In this document: positions 18,409 through 27,973 of the stretch, piece after piece | Position numbering within the stretch: the first letter of the stretch is position 1 | Layout: the number at the start of each line of letters is the position of its first letter | Assembly (NCBI RefSeq): GCF_004792685.1 | Contig: NZ_SRXT01000001.1 | Location: 248,001-312,000, forward strand | Length of the DNA stretch: 64,000 nucleotides | Origin: Sphingomonas gei | Lineage (GTDB): Bacteria; Pseudomonadota; Alphaproteobacteria; Sphingomonadales; Sphingomonadaceae | Direction of reading: 5' to 3' | Notes under the pieces: generated by a model | Database searches by the model: none | What the model was told of the DNA's origin: nothing | What the model saw: the letters and a program-made list of their open reading frames with translations, nothing else | Program-made: the position numbers and the translations under genes

Positions 18409-20752
18409 GCGGGCGGCGGCCGTCGTCGCGATCGTATTAGGCCTCGGTGCGGCCAGCACCGCCCGGGCAGAGACGTTCAACATCGCGCCGGGTCAGCTTG
18501 GTGAGGTCGCCGCAGCCATTGGCGCGCAGGCCGGAATAACCGTCGCCGTCACCGATCCCGAACTCGCGCGGCGGCTCTCGCCGGGGGTGCGCGGCACGTT
18601 TTCCGCGCGTGCCGCGCTGGAGCGGGCGTTGCGGGGAACCGGCGCCGAGGCCGTGTTCTATGACAAGGCCACCGTGCGGATCGTAAAGGCGCGCGCGAAA
18701 CCTCGCTTGGTCAGTCAGAAGCCGGCAGCTGTCGCAACCTCCGCTCCGCCCGCCGTGCCGGAGGAGATAATCGTCACTGCCAGCAAGCAGAATATTCTGC
18801 TCGACAACTATCCGGGTTCGGCCAAGATCGTCGACTTCGAGCCGGCTTGGCTTTCCCGCCACGGGCCGAGAGGAACGGCCGCGCTGACCGAGACGCTGCC
18901 CACGCTCAGCTCGACCAATCTCGGCCGCGGCCGGAACAAGCTCTACGTGCGCGGCATTTCCGACAGCAGCTTCAACGGACCCACACAGGCGACGGTGGGG
19001 CAATATCTCGGCGACGCGCGGCTCAACTATAATGCGCCCGACCCGGACCTGAACCTTTACGATCTGAAGCGAGTGGAGGTGCTCGCCGGGCCGCAGGGCA
19101 CGCTGTATGGTGCCGGCTCGCTGGGCGGCGTGGTGCGGCTCGTTCCCAATGCGCCCGACAGCGCGGAGACTTATGCGACCGCGTCCACCGGCGTCAGCGC
19201 GACTCGTTTCGGCGGGGTGGGGGGCGACGCCGCGGCGATGCTCAATCTGCCGCTCGCCAAGGGGCGAATGGCGCTGCGTCTCGTCGTCTATGCCACGCGC
19301 GAGCCCGGCTATATCGACGATCCCTCGCGAAACCTGCACGACATCAACGATAGCCTGAGCTTCGGCCAGCGTTTGATGTTCCGGATGGACGATCTGGCGG
19401 GATGGACGATCGACGCGGGCGTGGTGGCTCAGAACATCACGACCGACGATGGGCAATATATCCTGCGCGGCGATCCGCCGCTCGAGCGGAGCAACGCCCT
19501 CGCCCAGCCATTCCGCAACGATTACCGCCTCCTTTACGTCACTGCGCGGCGCCCGGTGTTCGGCAGCAGCGAACTGGTCTCGACGACATCTTTGGTCTCG
19601 CACGATCTGAAGACGGTGTTCGACGCGACCGGCTCGGATGGCACGACATCGCCCCGGCGTTTCGAAGAGAAGAACAACATCGCGCTCCTCTCGAACGAGA
19701 CACGGCTTTCGGGCGGCGACCGGCGGACGCCATGGGTTGCCGGCATGTCGGGGATCTACAGCATCAGCCGACTGTCGCGGTTCCTGGGATCCCCCGACAA
19801 CCCAGGCCAGATCGCGGGCGTGCGCAACCGGCAAGTGGAGCTCTCGCTGTTCGGACAGGCTTCCTACCCGATCGCATCATCGCTGGTCGCAACCGGCGGC
19901 GGGCGATTGACCGTCTCCGACGGCGCTGGAAAGCTGCTCGACGATGCCCCGGGCGGGAAGGAGGAATCGTCGCATGCACGCGCACGTTTCGCGGGAAGCG
20001 CGGCGCTCGATTGGCATCTGTCGCCGTCGCTGTCGACCTTCCTCCATTACCAGCAGGGATTTCGTCCCGGGGGGTTTGCGGTCGCATCCGGCTCGACCAC
20101 CGAAAGCCAGGAGTTCGAGGCAGACGATCTGAGCCAGGTCGAGCTCGGCGTTCGCTGGCGAGACAAAGCGCGGGACCGGCTGTCGGTCCGCGCTGCCATC
20201 TTCGCGGTAGACTGGAACCACGTCCAGGCGGATCTCGTCGACAGCTCGGGCCTTCCCATCACGGCCAATATCGGCAGCGGCAGGATCTACGGGCTGGACG
20301 GCGAGATTACGTGGCGTGCATCCCCGTTCTGGACACTGACGACCGCGGCCTTCCTGAACTACAGCAATTTGGTGGCGACGGATCCGGCAGCAGCGAACGA
20401 TGCGATCACGCTGCCGAACATTCCCCGCGACGGGGTGCGGATCGGCAGCCAGTGGCGGTTTGAGCTGGGCCGCGACGTCATACTGACGGGCGAAGCTTCG
20501 GCGCACTATGTCGGCGAATCGCATCTGGGCGCGAGCCCGCCGCTGGACGTGATGCAAGGGCGGTATATCGTCAGCGCGATCGGCGCCCGGATCGACTTTG
20601 CACGCTTCGGGATCTCGCTGGACGTCTCCAATCTCGGCGACGCGCGCGCGAACACCTTCGCGTTCGGCAATCCCTTCGGACTGAGCCGACAGAACCAGAT
20701 AACGCCGCTGCGGCCGCGCACCGTCCGGCTGGGGGTCGATGCGCGCTTCTGA
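18395..20752 (+). CDS. TonB-dependent receptor with N-terminal STN signalling domain
   Basis: A 785-aa outer-membrane TonB-dependent transducer of the FecA kind. The signal peptide ends near ARAE, followed by an STN domain (about residues 27-95, FNIAPGQLGEVAAAIGAQAG to TVRIV). The plug starts EEIIVTASKQNILLD, with LYVRGISDSSFNGPTQATV and VEVLAGPQGTLYGAGSLGG, then the barrel ending RLGVDARF. It begins with GTG at 18395 inside the FecR gene. Its STN domain should contact the periplasmic part of FecR so that ligand binding frees the sigma factor. The receptor class is clear; the substrate (chelated metal or other) cannot be read from the sequence. Confidence 0.92.
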   Translation: MRGNKRAAAVVAIVLGLGAASTARAETFNIAPGQLGEVAAAIGAQAGITVAVTDPELARRLSPGVRGTFSARAALERALRGTGAEAVFYDKATVRIVKARAKPRLVSQKPAAVATSAPPAVPEEIIVTASKQNILLDNYPGSAKIVDFEPAWLSRHGPRGTAALTETLPTLSSTNLGRGRNKLYVRGISDSSFNGPTQATVGQYLGDARLNYNAPDPDLNLYDLKRVEVLAGPQGTLYGAGSLGGVVRLVPNAPDSAETYATASTGVSATRFGGVGGDAAAMLNLPLAKGRMALRLVVYATREPGYIDDPSRNLHDINDSLSFGQRLMFRMDDLAGWTIDAGVVAQNITTDDGQYILRGDPPLERSNALAQPFRNDYRLLYVTARRPVFGSSELVSTTSLVSHDLKTVFDATGSDGTTSPRRFEEKNNIALLSNETRLSGGDRRTPWVAGMSGIYSISRLSRFLGSPDNPGQIAGVRNRQVELSLFGQASYPIASSLVATGGGRLTVSDGAGKLLDDAPGGKEESSHARARFAGSAALDWHLSPSLSTFLHYQQGFRPGGFAVASGSTTESQEFEADDLSQVELGVRWRDKARDRLSVRAAIFAVDWNHVQADLVDSSGLPITANIGSGRIYGLDGEITWRASPFWTLTTAAFLNYSNLVATDPAAANDAITLPNIPRDGVRIGSQWRFELGRDVILTGEASAHYVGESHLGASPPLDVMQGRYIVSAIGARIDFARFGISLDVSNLGDARANTFAFGNPFGLSRQNQITPLRPRTVRLGVDARF

Positions 20753-20785
20753 GCGCGCGTAGGCACGCTTTCCGCAACGCTCGGA

Positions 20786-20833
20786 CTCGGACTTTCCGAG
20801 CTTTGCAGGCTGCAAACACCGACGCATTTTTTT
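20786..20833 (+). terminator. Tandem stem-loops plus T-run after the TonB receptor
   Basis: Two perfect hairpins follow each other: CTCGGA-CTT-TCCGAG (20786-20800) and TTTGCA-GGC-TGCAAA (20802-20816). After 10 nt comes a run of seven T (20827-20833). A third short hairpin, GGTC-TTCG-GACC, follows at about 20841-20852. Likely a terminator or attenuator between the signalling operon and the downstream genes; the spacing of the T-run is not ideal. Confidence 0.5.
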
Positions 20834-20884
20834 GGTGAGGGTCTTCGGACCTGGCGGTGTCTCAGGGCGGAAGGAGAAACCCTG

Positions 20885-21253
20885 ATGTCCGAAGAACTGA
20901 CGCCGCTCGAAAGGGCGGTGGTCGCCTTGTCGCGCACGGATTCGATCGCAAGTCTGCGGCCTATGAGCCGCAGGCGCGGCTGGATCCTGGGATGGCCGTC
21001 CAGCCCGCTGCCACTCGCCAATCCAAAGCTGGAGGCGTTGCGGCGCTATTCGGTCCTTCGCCGAGTGCGCGGGACTGCCCGGGTCGAAGCCGAGCGTGCG
21101 CTGCTCCGCGAAGCGGGCTTCAGCAGCCAGACGATCGAGAAGATCGACGACCTTGTCGATCCGTCGCGGCAGCGCCGGCGTGCGCAACCCCAGCCAGACG
21201 GGAATCTCTTCATCTTCGACGGAAGCTGCTTTCCGGCGCCCCGCTGGAGCTGA
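20885..21253 (+). CDS. Hypothetical protein, 122 aa
   Basis: I do not recognise this protein. It is soluble-looking and basic, with a proline/arginine-rich middle (MSRRRGWILGWPSSPLPLANP), a likely helical part (VEAERALLREAGFSSQTIEKIDDLVD) and a C-terminal IFDGSCFPAP. An AGGAG about 10 nt upstream of the ATG and codon use like its neighbours support it as a real gene. It lies between the signalling operon and the MipA-like gene, with a 35-nt gap to the latter, so it may be co-expressed with mipA. There is no signal peptide or membrane segment. Confidence 0.55.
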   Translation: MSEELTPLERAVVALSRTDSIASLRPMSRRRGWILGWPSSPLPLANPKLEALRRYSVLRRVRGTARVEAERALLREAGFSSQTIEKIDDLVDPSRQRRRAQPQPDGNLFIFDGSCFPAPRWS

Positions 21254-21288
21254 ACTTGACCGAAACAATCAAATTAGTGGGATTATCC

Positions 21289-22116
21289 ATGAAATTCACG
21301 AAGACGATGTCCGGTGGCGCGATATTGGTCATGGCCGCGCCGCTTTGCTTCTGGTCCGGGACGGCTTCCGCGCAGGGGGTGATCCCGGCAGGAGGGGAGG
21401 CCGCGGTGCCGGTCCAGCTCGAATCATCCGAGCGGGAAGACGAGAACCATATCGCGATCGGCGCCGGTGGCGGCTATATGCCGGCATATCAGGGCTCGGA
21501 TAAATACCGGTTCCAGCCGCTGCCGGTGGTCGACATCAAGCTCGGCCGCTTCTTCGTCAATTTCGAGGACGGTATCGGCGCCAACCTCTTCGACAGCGAG
21601 AACGTGACTGCCGGCGTCGGCCTGACTTTCGCGGACGGGTTTCGCAAGCAGGACGCGCCAGTCGGGATCGGCAAGCTTTCGGACGGGGTGGGCGCGCGCG
21701 GCTTCGTCAAGCTTCGGCAATTCGGGTTCGAGGCCATGCTGGGCGGCACCAAGATCCTCGCGGGCAATACCAAGGGCGTCCTGGTCGACGCGAGCCTGTC
21801 TTACCCGATCAGGATAAGCGACAAGCTCGCGATCAGCGCGTCTATCGGCACGACCTATGGCGACCGGAAGAACAACAACCGGTATTTCGGCGTGACCGCG
21901 CAGCAAGCGCTTGCGTCGGGGCTTCCGCAATATCGTGCCGGAAGTGGCTTCATCGATGCGACGGCGAGTCTCGGGGCCCAATACCGCCTGACCGATCGCA
22001 TCGGCGTGGGAGTCGCGGGCGGCGTCACCACGCTGCTGGGCGAAGTCAAGGACAGCCCGATCGTGAAGCGCAAGACGCAGCCCTTCGGCATGGGGTTCGT
22101 CAGCTTCCGCTTCTGA
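21289..22116 (+). CDS. MipA/OmpV family outer-membrane protein
   Basis: A 275-aa outer-membrane beta-barrel of the MipA/OmpV family. The signal peptide ends near ASAQ (about residue 29). The mature part opens with IAIGAGGGYMPAYQGSDKYR, the family's characteristic start, and contains alternating beta-strands ending GFVSFRF. Members are associated with murein-synthesis scaffolding or drug and osmotic responses; the role here is not evident. The ATG at 21289 has a weak ribosome site. A strong hairpin terminator follows the stop, which separates it from the efflux operon. Confidence 0.85.
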   Translation: MKFTKTMSGGAILVMAAPLCFWSGTASAQGVIPAGGEAAVPVQLESSEREDENHIAIGAGGGYMPAYQGSDKYRFQPLPVVDIKLGRFFVNFEDGIGANLFDSENVTAGVGLTFADGFRKQDAPVGIGKLSDGVGARGFVKLRQFGFEAMLGGTKILAGNTKGVLVDASLSYPIRISDKLAISASIGTTYGDRKNNNRYFGVTAQQALASGLPQYRAGSGFIDATASLGAQYRLTDRIGVGVAGGVTTLLGEVKDSPIVKRKTQPFGMGFVSFRF

Positions 22117-22126
22117 GCGGCTGTCC

Positions 22127-22163
22127 GGGGCGCCCTCGTCCCCCCTCGCGGGGGCGCCCTTTT
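22127..22163 (+). terminator. Rho-independent terminator after the MipA/OmpV gene
   Basis: GGGCGCC (22128-22134) and GGCGCCC (22153-22159) form a GC-rich stem with further pairing of the C and G runs inside the loop, followed directly by TTTT (22160-22163). Confidence 0.75.
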
Positions 22164-22245
22164 GTCCGCCTCGATGACGCATTCCCCGGCGAGCGAGCAG
22201 CTCGCCGTCGTCTTCCGACGCGCCGTTACGCGGAGTTATTTTCTG

Positions 22246-23724
22246 GTGGTGAGACGATTTGCCGGTTCGATGCTGTTGCCTTTCGCATTGATCGGCGGGT
22301 GTACCCTGCAACCCGCGTACCAGCGCCCGGCGCTCGATCTGCCCGCCGAATGGAACAATGCCCCTGACGGCGCGGCGCAGCAGGCAGCGATCGAACGCGA
22401 GGGCTGGTGGGCGCTGCTCGGCGATCCTGCCGTCGACCGGCTGGTGGCGGCCGGTCTGCGCGACAATCCGACGCTTGGCGAAGCGGCCGCGCGAGTCGAT
22501 CAGGCGCGGGCGGCGGCGAATGCGGAGAATGCGCGCCGCATGCCGAGCGTCGGCGCCACGGCGAACCTGTCGGGAGCGAAGGACCGCGCGGGCTCGGGCA
22601 CCGCGACCGTCGCCCAGGCATCGGCCGATATCGGCGCCAATCTGGCGTGGGAGCTCGATCTCTGGGGTAGGCTTCGCGAAACCGCGACTGCCGCGCGGCA
22701 CCGTCTGACCGCGCGCACCGCCGATGCGGAGGCGGCCCGCCTGTCGATCGTCGCCGAGATCGCCGACACCGCGCTGGCGCTTCGCGCGTGCAACCTCGTC
22801 CACGGCATCCGCGAGCGCGACATCGCCTCGCGCGAAGTGGAAGCGAAGATCATCCGGGCGCGGCTGGCGTTCGGCTATGTCGCGCCGGTGGCGGCCGCCA
22901 CTGCGCAGAGCAATCTCGCCTCCGCGCGGACCGAGCGGATCGCGCAGGCGGAATCGTGCAGGCTGCTGGCCGATGCGCTGGTGGCGCTCTCGGGGCTCGA
23001 TCTTGCGACGGTGCTGCAACTTCTGCCGAGGGAAACACCGACGCAGGGCGACATGCGGATGCCCGAGCCGCCGCCCTTCGCGCCGGCGCTTCCCGCCACG
23101 ATCCTTCTCCGGCATCCCGGGGTGGTGGCCGCCGAGCGCGAAGTCGCCGCCCGGTGGTCGGAGATCGCCGTCGCGCGGGCCCAACGGCTACCGCGGATCG
23201 ACTTGACGGCATTGCTCACCGGACAATGGCTCCGGGCGCTCGGATCCAGCGATTCCTATGTCAGCGGTTCGATCGGCGCCGGACTTACGGCACCGCTCTT
23301 CGACGGCGGCGCCGGCGCCGCGAACGTGCGGCTTGCCGAAGCGAGGTACCGCGAGGCGGTGGCGCAACTCGTCTTCGCGCTCCGCACCGCCGTACGGGAC
23401 ATCGAAGATGCCCTTGCTGCGCAGCAATCGGCCGCTGCGCGAATAGAGACCTCGAGCGAGGCGCTCGCGGCGGCGCGGTTCACGCTCTCGGCCAGCGAAG
23501 CGCGCTGGCGGGCAGGTTCGATCGCGCAATTGGAGCTCGAAGAGGCGCGCCGCCAGTCGAACCGGGCGCAGGAGAGCGCGGTCGGCGCCGCGGCCGACCG
23601 GGCGCGGGCCTGGGTCGCGCTGGTGCGACGAACCGGAACCGCCTGGCAGGCGCCACCCATCGGACCCGGCTCCGGGAACACCCCGGCCGGCGAAATTGAC
23701 TCTGGAAGCGGGAATGTTCGGTGA
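22246..23724 (+). CDS. RND efflux outer-membrane lipoprotein, NodT/OprM family
   Basis: Outer-membrane channel of a tripartite efflux pump, about 492 residues. The lipobox LIGGC (Cys19 from this start) follows a hydrophobic stretch, so it is a lipoprotein. TLQPAYQRPALDLPAEW is the usual start of the mature NodT family, and two outer-membrane-factor repeats follow. The start is uncertain: GTG at 22246 has CGGAG upstream and gives a normal lipoprotein signal, while an ATG at 22174 would add 24 residues. Its stop overlaps the adaptor's start by one base (TGATG), which shows coupling. It is first in the pump operon. Confidence 0.88.
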   Translation: MVRRFAGSMLLPFALIGGCTLQPAYQRPALDLPAEWNNAPDGAAQQAAIEREGWWALLGDPAVDRLVAAGLRDNPTLGEAAARVDQARAAANAENARRMPSVGATANLSGAKDRAGSGTATVAQASADIGANLAWELDLWGRLRETATAARHRLTARTADAEAARLSIVAEIADTALALRACNLVHGIRERDIASREVEAKIIRARLAFGYVAPVAAATAQSNLASARTERIAQAESCRLLADALVALSGLDLATVLQLLPRETPTQGDMRMPEPPPFAPALPATILLRHPGVVAAEREVAARWSEIAVARAQRLPRIDLTALLTGQWLRALGSSDSYVSGSIGAGLTAPLFDGGAGAANVRLAEARYREAVAQLVFALRTAVRDIEDALAAQQSAAARIETSSEALAAARFTLSASEARWRAGSIAQLELEEARRQSNRAQESAVGAAADRARAWVALVRRTGTAWQAPPIGPGSGNTPAGEIDSGSGNVR

Positions 23725-24836
23725 TGCGCGATACGATCGAACAGATAGCGGCGACTCGGTTGCGACGGACGATCGCCGTGCGCGCAATCATGGCCGCGGT
23801 CCTTCTCGCAGCGCTCGGCATCGGCGCGTATCTGCTCTGGCCAATGGCAGCGCCGCCGGCCGTGGTCGCGCCGCGACCCAAATTGACCGTAACCGTCGCC
23901 CATCCGGAACGCGTGGTCTTGCCGCAGCACCTGACCGCCTCCGGAGTCATTGCGCCGTGGCAGGAAGCGAGCATCGGCACCCAGATCGGCAGCTACCAGC
24001 TGATCGACGTGCGGGTGAATGTCGGCGACCAGGTCCGGCACGGCCAGGTCCTCGCCCAGCTCAACCCGGCATTGCTCCGTGCCGAGGAGGCGCAGTTGCT
24101 CGCGCGTCACGAGCAGGCGGCGGCGAATGACCGGCGCGCGAAGGGACTGCAGGCCAACGGCGCGATCAGCGATCAGGAAGTGCTCCAGTTCGCGACCGAA
24201 GCGAAGACGGCGGCCGCACTCCTTGCCGCTAAGCGCCTCGAGCTGCGCTACACCTTCGTCCTCGCCCCCGACGACGGCGTGATCACCGCGCGTACCGCGA
24301 CGCTGGGCGCGGTCGTGCCGTCCGGGCAGGAACTGTTCCGCATGATCCGCAAGAATCGGCTCGAATGGCGTGGCGAGCTGACCGCCCCCCAGCTCAATGC
24401 CGTTGCCGTCGGGCAGCGGATCGCGCTGGTCCTTCCCGACGGAAGCAGGGCGAGCGCAGTGGTTCGCCAGACCGCGCCGGCGCTGGATGCCGGCACCCGC
24501 CTCGCCGTCGTTTACGCCGATGTCGCGCCGGGCAGCCGGGCGCGGGCGGGGATGTACGTGACCGGCGAGATCGCCTTCGGCGAGTCATCCGCGCTGGCCG
24601 TGCCGGCGGAATGCATCGTGATCCGCGACGGACGCAATTACGTCCTGCAAGTCGCTGGGACGGCGGCGGCTCCGCAAGTCGTGTTGCGCGGCGTGACCAT
24701 CGGCAGACGTCATGGCGATCTGGTCGAGGTCCTGCGCGGCCTCAGCGGCGAGGAGCGGCTCGTCCGCAGAGGGGCAGGGTTCCTAGGCGACGGGGATGTC
24801 GTCCGCATTGCCGGCGCCCGCGAGGCCCGGCCATGA
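23724..24836 (+). CDS. RND efflux periplasmic adaptor (HlyD/AcrA family)
   Basis: A 370-aa membrane-fusion protein joining the inner-membrane pump to the outer-membrane channel. One N-terminal membrane anchor (about residues 18-38, AAVLLAALGIGAYLLW). Barrel-sandwich motifs are GSYQLIDVRVNVGDQVRHGQVLAQLN and the matching ELRYTFVLAPDDGVI, flanking a short helical hairpin with AKGLQANGAISDQE. The start overlaps the preceding stop (TGATG), and its own stop overlaps the pump's start (ATGA), so all three genes are translationally coupled. Confidence 0.9.
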   Translation: MRDTIEQIAATRLRRTIAVRAIMAAVLLAALGIGAYLLWPMAAPPAVVAPRPKLTVTVAHPERVVLPQHLTASGVIAPWQEASIGTQIGSYQLIDVRVNVGDQVRHGQVLAQLNPALLRAEEAQLLARHEQAAANDRRAKGLQANGAISDQEVLQFATEAKTAAALLAAKRLELRYTFVLAPDDGVITARTATLGAVVPSGQELFRMIRKNRLEWRGELTAPQLNAVAVGQRIALVLPDGSRASAVVRQTAPALDAGTRLAVVYADVAPGSRARAGMYVTGEIAFGESSALAVPAECIVIRDGRNYVLQVAGTAAAPQVVLRGVTIGRRHGDLVEVLRGLSGEERLVRRGAGFLGDGDVVRIAGAREARP

Positions 24837-27800
24837 ACCTCGCCGCCTGGTCGATCCGCAATCCGATCCCGTCGATCCTGCTGTTCGTTTTGCTGGCCAT
24901 TGCGGGCATTCGCGGGTTCGGCATGCTGGCGGTCCAGGATTTGCCCGACATGTCGCTGCCCTCGGTCTCGGTGGTCGCGGCGCTCCCGGGTGCCACCCCG
25001 GCGCAGCTCGAGACCGAGATCGCGCGGAAGGCCGAGGACGCACTCGCTTCGCTGGACGGACTGCGCCACGTCACCACGTCGATCACCGACGGAACCGTGC
25101 GGATCGAGGCGGCATTCGATCTGGAAAAGCCGCTGTCCGATGCGCTGATCCAGACCAAGGATGCGATGGACGGCATCCGATCGGACCTGCCGGCCGATAT
25201 GCTGCAGCCCACTGTCAGCGCCGTCACCTTCGCCGCGGAGCCGGTCCTGGTCTATGCGGTCGCCTCCGCGCGGCTGGACGAGACGGAGCTCTCCTGGTTC
25301 GTCGACGACAGCCTGACCAAGGCGGTGCGCGCGGTCGCCGGCGTCGGGCGCGTCGAACGCCTGGGCGGGGTCCAGCGGGAAGTGCGCGTGACGGTCGATC
25401 CTGCGCGCCTGATGGGGCTCGGCGTGACGGCGGGCGATGTTTCGCGCGCCCTGCGCGAGGCGCAGCAGCAATCGTCGGGCGGGCGCACGCAACTGGGCGG
25501 AGCCGAACAGGCGATCCGGACGGTCGCGATCGTGGAGCAGGCGTCCGCACTCGCGGCGCTGCCGATCGTATTGGCCGACGGGCGTCGCATTCGCCTTGAT
25601 CAAGTCGCGACGATCCAGGACGGGGTCGGCGAACGCACCCAGGCGGCGGCGCTGAACGGTAAGCCCGTCATCGGCTTCCGGGTCTATCGTGCGCGCGGGG
25701 CAGGGGAGACCGAGGTGGCGAAAGGCGTCGCCGCCGCGCTCGACACGCTCATGAGCCGCAATCCGGGCCTCAACCTGACGCCGGTCGGCGGATCGGTCGA
25801 CTATACCGTGGAGCAATATGAAGGCTCGATGGCGATGCTCTACGAAGGCGCGCTGCTGGCGATCCTCGTCGTCTGGCTGTTCCTCCGCGACTGGCGCGCG
25901 ACGCTGATCGCCGCCACTGCATTGCCGCTCTCGATCCTGCCGACCTTCGCCGCGATGCAGTGGCTTGGCTATTCGCTCAACACGCTGACTCTGCTCGCGC
26001 TTGCCGCGATCGTCGGCATCCTCGTCGACGATGCGATTGTCGAAGTCGAGAATATCGAGCGGCATCGGCGCATGGGCAAGCCGGTCATGCAGGCGACCGA
26101 GGACGCCGTCGCCGAGATCGCCAAGGCAGTGATCGCGACGACGATGACCTTGGTCGCGGTATTCCTGCCGACTGCGATGATGTCGGGTTTCGCCGGACTG
26201 ATCTTCAAGCCCTTCGGCTGGACCGCGGTAATCGCCGTGCTCGCCTCGCTGCTGGTCGCCCGGCTGCTGACGCCGATGATGGCCGCTTATCTCCTGAAGG
26301 GAGACGCGGCGCCCGCGCCCGAGAACCAGCGGCTCATGCGGCCGTATCTCGCCGCCGTGCGCTGGTGCCTCGACCACCGCAAGTCGACGATCGTGGCCAC
26401 GCTCGCCTTTCTCGCTGCGTCGATCGCATTGCTGCCGTTGATCCCGACTGGTTTCCTGCCGGCGGACGACCGCAGCACGACCGAACTGTCGATCGAGCTC
26501 CCGCCCGGCGCCGCGCTCGGCACGACGATCGCGGTAGCCGAGGAGGTTCGCGTCGGCCTTGAGAGTATCGCCGGCGTCCGGGGCATATTCACCACCGTAG
26601 GGCAGGCGGGAAGCGATGGGGACGACGCCAGCGGCGTCCGTCTCGCATCAACGACGCTGCTGCTGGCGCCGCGCGGGTCGCGACCCTCCAAGTCGGAGAT
26701 CGAAACCGTGGTTCGCGACCGGCTGGCCAAGGTGCCGGGTGCGCGCTTCGCCGTCGGCGACGGCACCGAGCGGCTGGAGCTGATTCTCGCCGGCAGCGAT
26801 TCGCGTGCGCTGGCGGCGACTGCGCAACAACTCGAACGCGAATTGCGGGAAGTCGGCAGTCTATCGAACATCGCTTCGACTGCGAGCCTCGACCGGCCCG
26901 AGATCGTGATCCGGCCCGACCTCCAGCGCGCCGCCGAGCGCGGCGTCACCACCGATGCGATCGGCGAGGTCGTCCGGATCGCGACGAGCGGCGATTTCGA
27001 CGCACGCGTGGCGCGGCTCAACCTCGACAATCGGCAGCTGTTCATCCGCACCCGGATCGCGGACGAAGCGCGACGGGACCTGGAGACGCTGGGCAATCTG
27101 CGCGTTGCCGGGCGCGACGGGCCGGTGCCGCTGGCAAGCATCGCCGACATCGCGATCGAGAGCGGACCGTCGCAGATCGATCGCTACGATCGCGAGCGCC
27201 ACATCACCGTGACGGCGGATTTGAACGGAATGGCGCAGGGCGACGCACTGGCGAGGATCAACGCGCTTCCGGCCATCGCCGCCATGCCCTCGGGCATTTC
27301 GCTGGACCCTGCCGGCGGTGCCGAGATCGGCGAAGAGATCGCAGTCGGTTTCGCCACCGCGCTGGTTGCCGGCGTGCTGTGCATTTTTTGCGTATTGGTG
27401 CTGCTGTTCAAGGACTTCCTCCAGCCGATCACGATATTGTCGGCGATTCCGCTCTCGGTCGGCGGCGCATTCGTGGCGCTGCTGGTGGCCGGCAGCGCGC
27501 TCGACCTGCCGGCGATGATCGGCCTGGTCATGCTGATGGGCATCGTCACCAAGAATTCGATCCTGCTGGTCGAATATGCGATCCTCGGCATAGCCGAACG
27601 GGGGCTGTCGCGCGCCGATGCGCTGCTCGACGCCTGCCGTATGCGCGCGCGTCCGATCATCATGACGACAGTAGCGATGATCGCCGGAATGACGCCCATC
27701 GCCCTGGGCTTCGGCGCCGATGCCAGCTTCCGCCAGCCAATGGCGATCGCGGTGATCGGGGGCCTTCTCACATCGACCTTCCTCAGCCTGCTGGTAGTGC

Positions 27801-27928
27801 CGGTGGTGTTCACCTTGGTCGACGGCTTGGAGCGGAGATTACGGCGGTCCGTCGCCCGGCTGCGCGCCACCGGCGCGGAGCCCGCGCGGCGATCGGGCGC
27901 TCCCTCTGCCGCTGTCCATTCGGAGTGA
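24833..27928 (+). CDS. RND efflux pump permease, HAE-1 type
   Basis: A 1031-aa inner-membrane, proton-driven efflux pump. It begins with the usual SIRNPIPSILLFVLLAIAG helix and has two large periplasmic loops and about 12 membrane helices. The proton-relay Asp399-Asp400 pair lies in VGILVDDAIVEVENIERHRR. The second half contains PLSVGGAFVALLVAG and GIVTKNSILLVEYA. It forms a tripartite system with the two genes upstream. The substrate cannot be told from sequence. It is shorter and more divergent than AcrB, closer to the broad HAE-1 pumps of proteobacteria with single adaptors. Confidence 0.93.
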   Translation: MNLAAWSIRNPIPSILLFVLLAIAGIRGFGMLAVQDLPDMSLPSVSVVAALPGATPAQLETEIARKAEDALASLDGLRHVTTSITDGTVRIEAAFDLEKPLSDALIQTKDAMDGIRSDLPADMLQPTVSAVTFAAEPVLVYAVASARLDETELSWFVDDSLTKAVRAVAGVGRVERLGGVQREVRVTVDPARLMGLGVTAGDVSRALREAQQQSSGGRTQLGGAEQAIRTVAIVEQASALAALPIVLADGRRIRLDQVATIQDGVGERTQAAALNGKPVIGFRVYRARGAGETEVAKGVAAALDTLMSRNPGLNLTPVGGSVDYTVEQYEGSMAMLYEGALLAILVVWLFLRDWRATLIAATALPLSILPTFAAMQWLGYSLNTLTLLALAAIVGILVDDAIVEVENIERHRRMGKPVMQATEDAVAEIAKAVIATTMTLVAVFLPTAMMSGFAGLIFKPFGWTAVIAVLASLLVARLLTPMMAAYLLKGDAAPAPENQRLMRPYLAAVRWCLDHRKSTIVATLAFLAASIALLPLIPTGFLPADDRSTTELSIELPPGAALGTTIAVAEEVRVGLESIAGVRGIFTTVGQAGSDGDDASGVRLASTTLLLAPRGSRPSKSEIETVVRDRLAKVPGARFAVGDGTERLELILAGSDSRALAATAQQLERELREVGSLSNIASTASLDRPEIVIRPDLQRAAERGVTTDAIGEVVRIATSGDFDARVARLNLDNRQLFIRTRIADEARRDLETLGNLRVAGRDGPVPLASIADIAIESGPSQIDRYDRERHITVTADLNGMAQGDALARINALPAIAAMPSGISLDPAGGAEIGEEIAVGFATALVAGVLCIFCVLVLLFKDFLQPITILSAIPLSVGGAFVALLVAGSALDLPAMIGLVMLMGIVTKNSILLVEYAILGIAERGLSRADALLDACRMRARPIIMTTVAMIAGMTPIALGFGADASFRQPMAIAVIGGLLTSTFLSLLVVPVVFTLVDGLERRLRRSVARLRATGAEPARRSGAPSAAVHSE

Positions 27929-27973
27929 GGAATTCCCAGCCGTCGGTGTCTTAGATCGAAAGGAGATTGCTCC

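Noticed and set aside
24710..26377. Minus-strand 555-aa frame opposite the RND pump
   Set aside because: Rich in Arg, Asp and His as expected from reading a GC-rich gene backwards; no family resemblance.
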